Assembly: GCA_937907055.1 (NCBI GenBank)
Contig: CALCTW010000083.1
Span: 1 to 58,267 of the forward strand
Source: an uncultured Clostridia bacterium
Lineage (GTDB): Bacteria; Bacillota; Clostridia; Christensenellales; Aristaeellaceae
Direction of reading: 5' to 3'
DNA: 58,267 nucleotides
Made by a program: the position numbers and the translations under genes. This document shows, one piece after another, positions 1 through 7,505 of this stretch. Every line of letters begins with the position of its first letter. Positions within the stretch are counted from its first letter, which is position 1. The notes under the pieces are model-generated. The model made no database searches. It saw only the letters and a program-made list of their open reading frames with translations, and was not told the origin of the DNA.

Positions 1-452
1 ACAGCGGCCTTACCGGCCGTAAGATCATCGTGGATACCTACGGCGGCAGCGCCCCCCACGGCGGCGGCGCCTTCTCCGGCAAGGATCCCACCAAGGTGGA
101 CCGCAGCGCAGCCTATGCTGCCCGCTATGTGGCCAAGAACGTGGTGGCCGCCGGTCTTGCCCGCCGCTGCCAGGTGCAGCTGGCCTATGCCATCGGCGTC
201 GCCCGTCCCGTGTCCTATCAGGTGAACACCCGCGGTACCGGCATCATCCCCGATGATCAGATCGCCGCGCTGGTGGAAAAGACCTTCGACATGCGTCCCG
301 ACGCCATCATCGACCGCTTCCAGCTGCGCCGTCCCATCTACCGCCAGACCGCCGCTTACGGTCACTTCGGCCGCAATGATCTGGACCTGCCCTGGGAAAA
401 GTGCGATCACGTGGATCAGCTGAAGGCCGCCTGCGCCGCGCTGAACAAGTGA
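1..452 (+). CDS. metK: S-adenosylmethionine synthetase, C-terminal part (5' truncated by window edge)
   Basis: This is the last ~150 codons of methionine adenosyltransferase, the cytosolic enzyme that makes S-adenosylmethionine from ATP and methionine. The reading frame is open from base 3 with no start inside the window, so the gene begins upstream. The GTG at 30 is an internal valine. Visible family signatures are GLTGRKIIVDTYGG near the left edge, followed by the glycine-rich HGGGAFSGKDPTKVDRSAAY segment, which is the MetK active-site loop and phosphate-binding region. ARPVSYQVNTRGTG and the C-terminal YGHFGR segment also fit MetK. The gene ends in TGA and is followed 23 bases later by a clear terminator, so it closes its transcription unit. 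Identification is secure; only the N-terminus is missing. Confidence 0.97.
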   Translation, partial: SGLTGRKIIVDTYGGSAPHGGGAFSGKDPTKVDRSAAYAARYVAKNVVAAGLARRCQVQLAYAIGVARPVSYQVNTRGTGIIPDDQIAALVEKTFDMRPDAIIDRFQLRRPIYRQTAAYGHFGRNDLDLPWEKCDHVDQLKAACAALNK

Positions 453-475
453 TCTGTCATTAAGCGTTTTCACAA

Positions 476-500
476 AGCCGCCGCTCATCGGCGGTTTTTT
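476..500 (+). terminator. Rho-independent terminator of metK
   Basis: The arms GCCGCCG and CGGCGGT enclose a CTCAT loop and are followed directly by a run of six T residues. It sits 23 bases after the metK stop. Confidence 0.88.
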
Positions 501-585
501 CGTTCCTTCTCTGTTTTTGCCGCAAAAAGTGCCCCAAAAAGCGCTGAAAACGCCCATTTTTCCTGCAAAATCGCCCATTCCGACC

Positions 586-614
586 TTGACACACTTTTGC
601 CATAGTGCTATCAT
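586..614 (+). promoter_or_regulatory. Sigma-A promoter of the uracil permease gene
   Basis: TTGACA (586-591) and TATCAT (609-614) are separated by 17 bases. The predicted start of transcription, about 621, lies just before the PyrR-type leader, leaving a ~180-base untranslated region before the permease start codon. Confidence 0.82.
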
Positions 615-621
615 ATCCGCG

Positions 622-732
622 GTTCTTCTTTAAAGCGGTACAGAGAGACCGGAAAGAGACGAAGCCGCGCGGTTCACCTGCGCTGAAACGCAGCCTCAAG
701 GTCTTGTTCTGTACAGAGCAAGGCCTTTTTCT
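622..732 (+). promoter_or_regulatory. PyrR-type transcription attenuator (RNA leader)
   Basis: The leader contains TTTAAAG, then ACAGAGAGACCGG, then an A/G-rich segment (628-660), which resembles the PyrR-binding consensus of pyrimidine attenuators (TTTAAA ... CAGAGAGGCT ... AAGG). GCGG (635-638) can pair with CCGC (665-668) to close an anti-antiterminator stem. Bases 638-650 can instead pair with 700-714 as an antiterminator. The arm 700-710 also pairs with 715-725 to form a terminator followed by TTTTT (726-730). These three mutually exclusive folds are the hallmark of PyrR attenuation. By family knowledge, UMP-bound PyrR would favour termination. The downstream uracil permease fits this. 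PyrR itself is not in the window. Confidence 0.82.
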
Positions 733-804
733 CTGCCTTCCGGCAGACGATCGAAGAACCCCGCCGCCGCCCTGTCGGCGAGCACATTTTAGGAGGATCT
801 GTCC

Positions 805-2133
805 ATGAAACTTACTTACGGCATCAAGGACAAGCCCGCGTTCGGCAAGACCGTCGTCTTCGCCCTGCAGCAGCTGCTGGCCATTCTGGCCGCCACCATC
901 GCCGTTCCCTCCATCGTCGGTAACGGCATGAGCCAGTCCGCCGCCCTGTTCGGCGCCGGTATCGGTACCATCGTCTACCTGCTGTTCACCGGCTTCAAGA
1001 GCCCCGTTTTCGTCGGTTCTTCCTTCGCCTTCCTCGGCTCCATGTTCGCGGCCTTCGGCGGCGCGGCTTCCGTGTCTGTCGGTTATGCCGGTATCATCAT
1101 CGGTGCCATCTTCGCCGGTCTGGTCTACGTGGTCATCGCCATCGTGGTCAAGTTCGCCGGTGTCAAGTGGATCGATAAGCTGATGCCCCCCGTGGTCATC
1201 GGCCCCACCGTTGCCATCATCGGTCTGTCTCTGGCCGGCAACGCCATCGGCGATGCCCTGTCCCTGGCCGGTGCCGATCATGTGATGACCCTGCCCGGCT
1301 GGGCCGGCCTCATCTGCGCGCTGGTCACCCTGATCACCGTCATCGTCTGCTCCGTGTACGGCAAGAAGATGATGAAGCTGATCCCCTTCATCATCGGTAT
1401 CGGCGCCGGTTATCTGTGCGCCCTGATCTTCACCGGTATCGGCTATGCCGCCGGCAATGAAGCCCTGAAGATCATCGACTTCACCAAGTTCCAGAACATC
1501 CAGTGGGTGCCCGACTTCTCCTTCATCAAGGGTATCGAAGGCCTGAAGGACATCGACGCCACCTACATCGCCACCATCGCGGTCGCTTACATCCCCGTGG
1601 CCTTCGTTGTGTTCGCTGAGCACATCGCCGACCACAAGAACCTCTCCACCATCATCGACCACGAACTGCTGCAGGATCCCGGTCTGCACCGCACCCTGCT
1701 GGGCGACGGTGTCGGCTCCATGGTCGGCGCGTTCTTCGGCGGCTGCCCCAACACCACCTACGGTGAGTCCATCGGCTGCGTCGCCATCACCGGCAACGCC
1801 TCCGTCATCACCATCCTGTTCACCGCTGTCATCGCCATGCTGGCTTCCTTCTTCGCTCCCTTCGTCACCCTGCTGTCCACCATCCCCTCCTGCGTCATGG
1901 GCGGCGTGTGCATCACCCTGTACGGCTTCATCGCCGTCTCCGGTCTGAAGATGATCCAGCCCGTTGACCTGAACGACAACGCCAACCTCTTCACCGTTTC
2001 CGTCATCCTGATCGCCGGTATCGGCGGCATGGCGCTCACCATCGGCAAGGTCACCCTGACCGAAGTCGCCTGCGCGCTCATCCTCGGTATCATCGTCAAC
2101 CTGATCGGCAACATGAAGAAGAAGAACGCCTGA
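805..2133 (+). CDS. uraA: Uracil permease, NCS2 family
   Basis: This 442-residue polytopic membrane protein of the nucleobase-cation symporter 2 family probably imports uracil with protons. It is hydrophobic throughout, with about 14 membrane segments. NCS2 signatures are visible: QQLLAILAATIAVPSIVG near the N-terminus, the substrate-site segment AEHIADHKNL near the middle, and GGCPNTTYGESIGCVAITG further on. The length is typical. ATG 805 follows an AGGAGG at 791-796. The pyrimidine-responsive attenuator upstream argues for uracil over xanthine, so UraA/PyrP is the preferred call. The gene appears monocistronic, because a new promoter for rpsO lies just after it. No strong terminator was seen immediately after its stop. 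Confidence 0.93.
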   Translation: MKLTYGIKDKPAFGKTVVFALQQLLAILAATIAVPSIVGNGMSQSAALFGAGIGTIVYLLFTGFKSPVFVGSSFAFLGSMFAAFGGAASVSVGYAGIIIGAIFAGLVYVVIAIVVKFAGVKWIDKLMPPVVIGPTVAIIGLSLAGNAIGDALSLAGADHVMTLPGWAGLICALVTLITVIVCSVYGKKMMKLIPFIIGIGAGYLCALIFTGIGYAAGNEALKIIDFTKFQNIQWVPDFSFIKGIEGLKDIDATYIATIAVAYIPVAFVVFAEHIADHKNLSTIIDHELLQDPGLHRTLLGDGVGSMVGAFFGGCPNTTYGESIGCVAITGNASVITILFTAVIAMLASFFAPFVTLLSTIPSCVMGGVCITLYGFIAVSGLKMIQPVDLNDNANLFTVSVILIAGIGGMALTIGKVTLTEVACALILGIIVNLIGNMKKKNA

Positions 2134-2160
2134 TTTACCGATAAAAAAGTGAATTAAACC

Positions 2161-2189
2161 TTTACAAACCGCGCCGGGCATGTTATACT
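2161..2189 (+). promoter_or_regulatory. Promoter of rpsO
   Basis: TTTACA (2161-2166) and TATACT (2184-2189) are separated by 17 bases and lie 112 bases before the rpsO start codon. Confidence 0.7.
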
Positions 2190-2196
2190 GCTCAGC

Positions 2197-2300
2197 GTGG
2201 TTTTTTAACCTCAGGCTCGGGTTTGCCGAATCTCCAACGCATCTCTGCGCCTGAAGGCGATTATGAAACGGGGCAGCCACCCCCAAGAGGAGGAACACCT
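2197..2300 (+). promoter_or_regulatory. rpsO 5' leader with a hairpin against the ribosome binding site
   Basis: The ~100-base leader can form CGCC-TGAA-GGCG (around 2248-2259) and a GGGG/CCCC stem (2270-2273 with 2280-2283). The second stem ends three bases before the AGAGGAGG Shine-Dalgarno at 2286-2293. S15 is known to autoregulate through its own leader in many bacteria, so this is a candidate S15-binding leader. The structure is short and the assignment is inference. Confidence 0.35.
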
Positions 2301-2564
2301 ATGGATAAGGAACTCAAAGCCAGCATCATGCAGGAATATGCCCGTCACGAAGGTGACACCGGTTCTCCTGAAGTGCAGGTCGCTCTGCTCACCCAGCGCA
2401 TCAATCACCTGAACGAACATCTGAAGACCAACAAGAAGGATCATCATTCCCGTCGTGGTCTGCTGCTGATGGTCGGTCAGCGCCGCGGTCTGCTTGAATA
2501 CCTCAAGAAGACCGACATCGAGCGCTATCGTGCTCTGATCGCTAAACTGGGTCTGCGTAAATAA
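2301..2564 (+). CDS. rpsO: 30S ribosomal protein S15
   Basis: This 87-residue protein is S15, which binds 16S rRNA in the central domain of the small subunit. Family hallmarks are GDTGSPEVQVALLTQRINHL, LKTNKKDHHSRRGLL and the C-terminal RYRALIAKLGLRK. The start is ATG 2301, ten bases after the AGAGGAGG site, giving the canonical MDKELK N-terminus; an upstream in-frame ATG would add 26 residues foreign to the family. The gene is followed by a strong terminator and then pnp, the conserved rpsO-pnp order of Firmicutes and Proteobacteria. Confidence 0.98.
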   Translation: MDKELKASIMQEYARHEGDTGSPEVQVALLTQRINHLNEHLKTNKKDHHSRRGLLLMVGQRRGLLEYLKKTDIERYRALIAKLGLRK

Positions 2565-2573
2565 TGCGCATCG

Positions 2574-2612
2574 GGCTATCGGCGAAAGGAACCTTTCAGC
2601 CGATAGCCTTTT
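2574..2612 (+). terminator. Terminator between rpsO and pnp
   Basis: A long stem pairs GGCTATCGGC-GAAAGG with CCTTTC-A-GCCGATAGCC and is followed by TTTT. In other bacteria partial readthrough here feeds pnp. Confidence 0.88.
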
Positions 2613-2616
2613 GTTT

Positions 2617-2670
2617 CGTTGTTTGAGTGAACAACGATGTATCTGATGCCTTAAGACAGGGGTCTTAAGG
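2617..2670 (+). promoter_or_regulatory. pnp leader with two stem-loops
   Basis: Two perfect hairpins precede pnp: CGTTGTT/AACAACG (2617-2636) and CCTTAAGAC/GTCTTAAGG (2649-2670). Leader hairpins cut by RNase III and then bound by PNPase mediate pnp autoregulation in E. coli. A similar role here is inferred from position only. Confidence 0.45.
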
Positions 2671-2696
2671 TCGAATGTGTGTGAGGAGAAGAAAAA

Positions 2697-4856
2697 ATGG
2701 ATTACAAGTCTTACTCAATGGAATTCGCGGGCCGCACCCTGACCCTGGAATTCGGCAAGTATGCCCAGCAGGCCGGCGGCAGCGCCCTGGTCCGCTACGG
2801 CGAGACCGTCGTTCTGGTGAACGCCACCGCTTCCGATACTCCCCGTGAGGGCGTGGACTTTTTCCCGCTGACCGTTGACTTCGAAGAGAAGCAGTACGCG
2901 GTCGGCAAGATCCCCGGCGGCTTCATCAAGCGTGAAGGCCGTCCCACCGAAAAGGCCACTCTGACCTGCCGTCTGATCGACCGTCCTCTGCGTCCCCTGT
3001 TCAACAAGGGCATGCGCAATGATGTTCAGGTCGTTGCCCAGACGCTTTCCGTTGATCCCAATACCCCCCCGGAATTCCCCGCCATGCTGGGTTCCTCCAT
3101 CGCGCTGATGATCTCCAACATCCCCTGGGGCGGCCCCACCGCGGCTGTTGTCGTGGCCCGCGTCAACGGTGAATTCATCATCAACCCCGATGAAGCCCAG
3201 TCTGCCGCTTCCGATATGCACGTCACCGTCGCCGGCACCAAGGATGCCATCATGATGGTGGAAGCCGGTGCCAAGGAAGTCAGCGAAGACGCCATGATGG
3301 ATGCCATCCTCTACGGCCATGAGTTCATCAAGCAGCTGGTCGACTGGCAGCTGATGATCACCGCCGAGATCGGCAAGCCCAAGAGCGACTTCCCCCTCAT
3401 CACCACCGGTGATGATATCAAGGCCGCTGTGCGTGAATACGCCCTCGAAAAGTGCCGCTGGGTGTACTCCACCACCGTCCGCAAGGAACGTCAGGCCCGT
3501 GAGATCGCCGTCAAGGAAGAAGTGGGCGAGCATTTTGCCGATATCTTCCCCGGCCGCGACAGCGAAGTGCAGGATGCCCTGTACTACCTCAACAAGGAAG
3601 TGATGCGCCGCCGCATCCTGGACGAAGGCATTCGTGCCGACGGCCGCGCCCTTGAAGAAGTCCGCCCCATCTGGTGCGAAGTCGGCGTTCTGCCCCGCAC
3701 CCACGGCAGCGCCATCTTCACCCGCGGTGAGACCCAGGCCATGACCATCACCACCCTGGGTATGGTCAGCGAAGCTCAGCAGCTGGACGGTCTGTCCAAC
3801 GAAGAGAGCAAGCGCTACATCCACCAGTACAACATGCCCTCCTACGCCACCGGCGAAGCCGGCCGTCTGCGCAGCCCCAACCGCCGCGAGATCGGTCACG
3901 GCGCGCTGGCGGAACGCGCGCTGGTGCCCGTCATCCCCTCCGAGGATGAATTCCCCTACGCGCTGCGTCTGGTGAGCGAGATCCTGGGCAGCAACGGCAG
4001 CTCCTCCATGGCTTCCGTCTGCGGCTCCACCCTGTCCCTGATGGATGCCGGTGTGCCCATCCACGCGCCTGTCGCGGGTGTCGCCATGGGTCTGATCAAG
4101 GACACCGAGAGCGACAAGATCGCCGTTCTCACCGATATCCAGGGTCTGGAAGACTTCTTGGGTGATATGGACTTCAAGGTCGCCGGTACCATGAACGGTA
4201 TCACCGCGATCCAGATGGACATCAAGATCAAGGGTATCGACCGTGATATCCTCTCCCGCGCGCTGAGCCAGGCGCTCAAGGGCCGTCTGCACATCCTCGG
4301 CATCATGCTGGAGACCCTCGGTCAGCCCCGCGCCAAGCTGAGCAAGTACGCGCCCAAGATCATCTCCTTCATGATCAACCCCGAGAAGATCGGTGAGGTC
4401 ATCGGCCCCCGCGGCAAAATGATCAACAAGATCGTGGAAGAGACCGGCGTCAAGATCGACATCGAGGATGATGGCCGCGTGTTCATCTCCACCAGCGATC
4501 AGGAAGCCGCTGACAAGGCCAAGAGCATCATCATGGGCATTGCCAAGGACATCGAAGTCGGCGATGAATTCGTCGGTAAGGTCGTCCGCATCATGAACTT
4601 CGGTGCCTTCGTCGAGCTGGTCAACGGCAAGGATGGTATGATCCATATCTCCAAGCTGGACAGCAAGCGTGTCGAAAAGGTCGAGGATGTCGTCAAGGTC
4701 GGCGATGAGCTCAAGGTCAAGGTCAACGAGATCGACAGCCAGGGCCGCATCAACCTGATCCGCACCGATATCGTGTACGAAGCCAACAGCTTCCGTCCCG
4801 CCGCTCCCACCTCCCGTCCGCCCCGCCGTGACGGCCGTGACAGCCGCAAGGACTGA
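2697..4856 (+). CDS. pnp: Polyribonucleotide nucleotidyltransferase (PNPase)
   Basis: This 719-residue protein is the trimeric phosphorolytic 3'-5' exoribonuclease of RNA decay. In order it shows the first RNase PH domain (about 10-140; RPLRPLF at ~100), a helical linker, the second RNase PH domain (about 320-540; conserved RADGR, GSSSMASVCGSTLSLMDAG), a KH domain (about 555-615; GPRGKM loop), and an S1 domain (about 620-690; GKVVRIMNFGAFVEL). The tail is short and basic. ATG 2697 follows GTGAGGAGAA. It shares the conserved rpsO-pnp-M16 peptidase neighbourhood. The leader hairpins suggest autoregulation. Identification is secure. Confidence 0.98.
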   Translation: MDYKSYSMEFAGRTLTLEFGKYAQQAGGSALVRYGETVVLVNATASDTPREGVDFFPLTVDFEEKQYAVGKIPGGFIKREGRPTEKATLTCRLIDRPLRPLFNKGMRNDVQVVAQTLSVDPNTPPEFPAMLGSSIALMISNIPWGGPTAAVVVARVNGEFIINPDEAQSAASDMHVTVAGTKDAIMMVEAGAKEVSEDAMMDAILYGHEFIKQLVDWQLMITAEIGKPKSDFPLITTGDDIKAAVREYALEKCRWVYSTTVRKERQAREIAVKEEVGEHFADIFPGRDSEVQDALYYLNKEVMRRRILDEGIRADGRALEEVRPIWCEVGVLPRTHGSAIFTRGETQAMTITTLGMVSEAQQLDGLSNEESKRYIHQYNMPSYATGEAGRLRSPNRREIGHGALAERALVPVIPSEDEFPYALRLVSEILGSNGSSSMASVCGSTLSLMDAGVPIHAPVAGVAMGLIKDTESDKIAVLTDIQGLEDFLGDMDFKVAGTMNGITAIQMDIKIKGIDRDILSRALSQALKGRLHILGIMLETLGQPRAKLSKYAPKIISFMINPEKIGEVIGPRGKMINKIVEETGVKIDIEDDGRVFISTSDQEAADKAKSIIMGIAKDIEVGDEFVGKVVRIMNFGAFVELVNGKDGMIHISKLDSKRVEKVEDVVKVGDELKVKVNEIDSQGRINLIRTDIVYEANSFRPAAPTSRPPRRDGRDSRKD

Positions 4857-4896
4857 GATGTTCCTTTCGGACACAGATCATCCATAAATATCTAAG

Positions 4897-4925
4897 CAAA
4901 GGGGCTGTGTAAGCAGCCCCTTTGT
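4897..4925 (+). terminator. Terminator of pnp
   Basis: CAAAGGGGCTG pairs with CAGCCCCTTTG around a six-base loop, followed by a short T-rich tail (TTTGTTT). Confidence 0.85.
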
Positions 4926-4946
4926 TTATAGCAGGAAAGGTATCCT

Positions 4947-6197
4947 ATGCAGCAATTCACGCTTTCAAACGGCATTCCCGTCGTGTGCGATGTCATCCCG
5001 CACCTCCGTTCTGTCTCCGTCGGCATCGGTGTCCGTGCGGGCAGCATGCTGGAGTCTCCTCAGGAGAACGGCCTCTCCCATTACATGGAGCATATGGCCT
5101 TCAAGGGCACGGAGAAACGCACCTCCAGAGAGATCGCGCAGGCGCTCGACAGTGTGGGCGGCTACCTGAACGCCGCCACCAGCAAGCTGAACACGGTCTA
5201 CTATGCCCGTGTGATCGATGAGGATCTGCCGCTCGCCGTGGATGTGCTCTGCGATCTGGTCACCTCGCCCCGCATGGACGCGCGGGATTTTGAAAAAGAG
5301 CGTTCCGTCATTTTAGAGGAGATCGCCATGGTGGAGGACTGCCCGGAGGATCTCATCTTCGATGTCCTCTCGGAGGCTGTTTTCCCGGGGCAGGCGCTCG
5401 GTCAGGCTGTTTTAGGCCCGCGGGAGCGCATCGAGCATGTCACCGTGCAGGATCTGATCTCCTTCCGCGAAAAGCATTACGGCCCCGCGAACACCGTTAT
5501 CTCGGTCGCCGGCAACTTCGATCCCGCGCAGTTGACGGATCTGCTGGAAAAGCACATCGGCTCCTGGCAGGGCGGCAGCGGCTGCCCCTTCCCCGCGCAG
5601 ACCGTCAACCCGAAGCAGACCGTGCTCTGCCGCGCCAAAAACATCGAACAGGTGCACCTCGCGCTCAGCTATACCGGTGTCCCGCTCGGCGATCCGCGCG
5701 CCTATGATCTGGCGATCCTCAATAATATCATCGGCAGCAGCGATTCCTCCCGTCTCTTCCAGCGTATCCGCGAGGAGCTGGGGCTGGTCTACAGCGTGTA
5801 CAGCGCGCCGTCCGCCTATCCCGGCTGCGGCGAGTTCACGCTCTATGCGGCCTGTTCTCCGCAAAACACCCCGAAGGTGATCGATGCCCTGAAAAAAGAA
5901 ATGGCGGAGCTCCGCGCGAACGCTCCTGCTGAAAAGGAGTTTCTTTCCGCCCGCGCGCAGCTGCGCGGCAGCTTCCTACTTTCGCTTGAATCCGCCTACA
6001 ACCGCATGAACGCCATGCTGGCGGATCGGATGCTGCTGGGGCGCGTAGTCACTGTGGAGGAAACGCTCCGCGGCATCAGCGCCGTCACGCCGGAAAGCCT
6101 CATGGCACTCACAGAGGAGGTCCTCTCCTCCGCGCCCTCCTCCGCCGTCATCGGCAGAAAGGCCGCCCGCTTCGAACAGCGCCTTCAGGGGTTCTGA
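4947..6197 (+). CDS. M16 family zinc peptidase (processing-protease-like)
   Basis: This 416-residue protein is a member of peptidase family M16 (insulinase/mitochondrial processing peptidase-like). It carries the inverted zinc motif HYMEH (residues 45-49) in the context SHYMEHMAFKGT. A downstream acidic pair in ERSVILEEIAMVED supplies the distal metal ligand. The C-terminal half is the usual non-catalytic M16 domain, including the R/Y region near SAYNRM. Its place directly after pnp matches the ymxG/mlpA-type gene of many Firmicutes. No signal peptide is seen, so it is probably cytosolic. ATG 4947 follows AGGAAAGG. The substrate is unknown. Confidence 0.92.
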   Translation: MQQFTLSNGIPVVCDVIPHLRSVSVGIGVRAGSMLESPQENGLSHYMEHMAFKGTEKRTSREIAQALDSVGGYLNAATSKLNTVYYARVIDEDLPLAVDVLCDLVTSPRMDARDFEKERSVILEEIAMVEDCPEDLIFDVLSEAVFPGQALGQAVLGPRERIEHVTVQDLISFREKHYGPANTVISVAGNFDPAQLTDLLEKHIGSWQGGSGCPFPAQTVNPKQTVLCRAKNIEQVHLALSYTGVPLGDPRAYDLAILNNIIGSSDSSRLFQRIREELGLVYSVYSAPSAYPGCGEFTLYAACSPQNTPKVIDALKKEMAELRANAPAEKEFLSARAQLRGSFLLSLESAYNRMNAMLADRMLLGRVVTVEETLRGISAVTPESLMALTEEVLSSAPSSAVIGRKAARFEQRLQGF

Positions 6198-6328
6198 TCC
6201 TTCCCCGCCCTGTCCTCCGGCACCTGTCCGCGCCGTTTTCATTCATCTCATCTGTTTTCTCACACTTTCGGGAATGATCCCCCGCTCTCGCTCGTTCTAT
6301 GTTCAGATGGGCGCAGCACCCGCGCTTC

Positions 6329-6357
6329 TTGAATTCTGCTGCCCACTCGTGTATAAT
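6329..6357 (+). promoter_or_regulatory. Promoter of the exported protein-ftsK unit
   Basis: TTGAAT (6329-6334) and TATAAT (6352-6357) have a 17-base spacer. They lie 22 bases before the start codon at 6379. Confidence 0.8.
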
Positions 6358-6378
6358 ATGCGTACGGAGGTCAGTTCC

Positions 6379-7485
6379 ATGAAAGTGTTTTTTTATCGGT
6401 TCCTTTCGTTACTATTGTGCCTGCTCGTCCTGTTGACGCTCGTCCCGGCCGCCCTTGCGGAGGGGCTTTCCGCGCCTTACACGCTCACCGCGGCCTTTAC
6501 AGGAGATGAGGATTCTTCCTTCGTCTCCTTCCCCGTCCTCACCGGCGGGGATGAGAACATCTGTTCCGCCATCAACAGCGCCCTTTCAGCCGGGGCCTTC
6601 TATCCCCAGTATCTGGGCATCCTGTCCGGTGTCACCGCAGGCTCCGCGGGCATCCGCCTTTCTTTTGAAAGCAATGTCCTGCCCGATGCCCCCATCTCAG
6701 GCCGTTATCTGTCCCTCTGCGTCACCGCCGAGGGCAAGCAGCCGCAGGGGCGTCCCGGTCAGTGCCGCTACCCCTTCATTTTCGATCTCACCACCGGCGA
6801 ACTCATCCCCTTCAATGCCCTGTGTGCCGATCCCGATGCCGCGATGGACGAGATCGAAGCCTATATCCTCGATGAAGTATCGGATGAGATCAGCGATTAT
6901 ATGGAGTTCGCTTTCCTTTCTCCGGTTCCCTTTGACCGTTGCTTCTGCGATGGTCTGGGCAACATCACCTTCTGCTACGACCGCAATGATTTCACCTTCC
7001 TTTCCGGTTCCGCCGGCGCGGTCACCGTTCCGCAGTCCGCTTTCCCGGATACGCTCGATCTTTCCGCCGAAAGCATCCTGACCGGCCTTCTGGTCCCGGA
7101 AAAGACGCCGCTCGCGATCAGCCTGCTCGGCGCGCCGCTGGATGACGTCCTTTCCCGCTATCACGCCACCTTCGACAGCTGCTATTATGTCGAGGGGGAG
7201 GCTTACACAGTTGAGGAGCCCCAGCTTCGCGGCACCTATCTCATCACCCGGGACGGCGCTTATGTCGACAGTGTCCTTTTCACCGCGCTCATCCCGGCCT
7301 CCCTTCTCCGTTCCGCTGCTCAGATGACCGATCCCGCGCCCCGCTCTCTCGATGAGCTCGATGCCGAAAAGGAGCTCGTCCTTCCCGGCACGGCTTATAC
7401 GGAGACAGACGGTTCCTTCATCCGCACCTATTACTTCGATCTCGATAACACTCTTTGCGCTGTCCGCGTAAGCAAGGCGCAATGA
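6379..7485 (+). CDS. Exported protein, possibly DUF3298/RsiV-like
   Basis: The 368-residue product starts with a clear signal peptide (MKVFFYRF, a leucine-rich core, then an AlaLeuAla-like cleavage site at about residue 27). ATG 6379 was chosen because ACGGAGG lies nine bases upstream and the signal peptide begins there; the frame is open further upstream without a site. The mature part has paired beta-rich segments with CRYPFIFDLTTGELIPFNAL, resembling the DUF3298/DUF4163 fold found in RsiV and PdaC, and I call this tentatively. It is 20 bases upstream of ftsK and shares its promoter. Function is unknown. It may be a cell-envelope sensor or accessory protein. Confidence 0.7.
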   Translation: MKVFFYRFLSLLLCLLVLLTLVPAALAEGLSAPYTLTAAFTGDEDSSFVSFPVLTGGDENICSAINSALSAGAFYPQYLGILSGVTAGSAGIRLSFESNVLPDAPISGRYLSLCVTAEGKQPQGRPGQCRYPFIFDLTTGELIPFNALCADPDAAMDEIEAYILDEVSDEISDYMEFAFLSPVPFDRCFCDGLGNITFCYDRNDFTFLSGSAGAVTVPQSAFPDTLDLSAESILTGLLVPEKTPLAISLLGAPLDDVLSRYHATFDSCYYVEGEAYTVEEPQLRGTYLITRDGAYVDSVLFTALIPASLLRSAAQMTDPAPRSLDELDAEKELVLPGTAYTETDGSFIRTYYFDLDNTLCAVRVSKAQ

Positions 7486-7505
7486 TCCGATAAAGGAGTT
7501 TGACC

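Noticed and set aside
460..2298. 612-codon open frame antisense to the uracil permease
   Set aside because: It mirrors a well-identified gene. Its Asp/Gly/His-rich composition is what GC-rich codon bias produces on the opposite strand.
2715..4874. 719-codon open frame antisense to pnp
   Set aside because: Complete shadow of pnp with the same length and low-complexity composition; no domain is recognisable.
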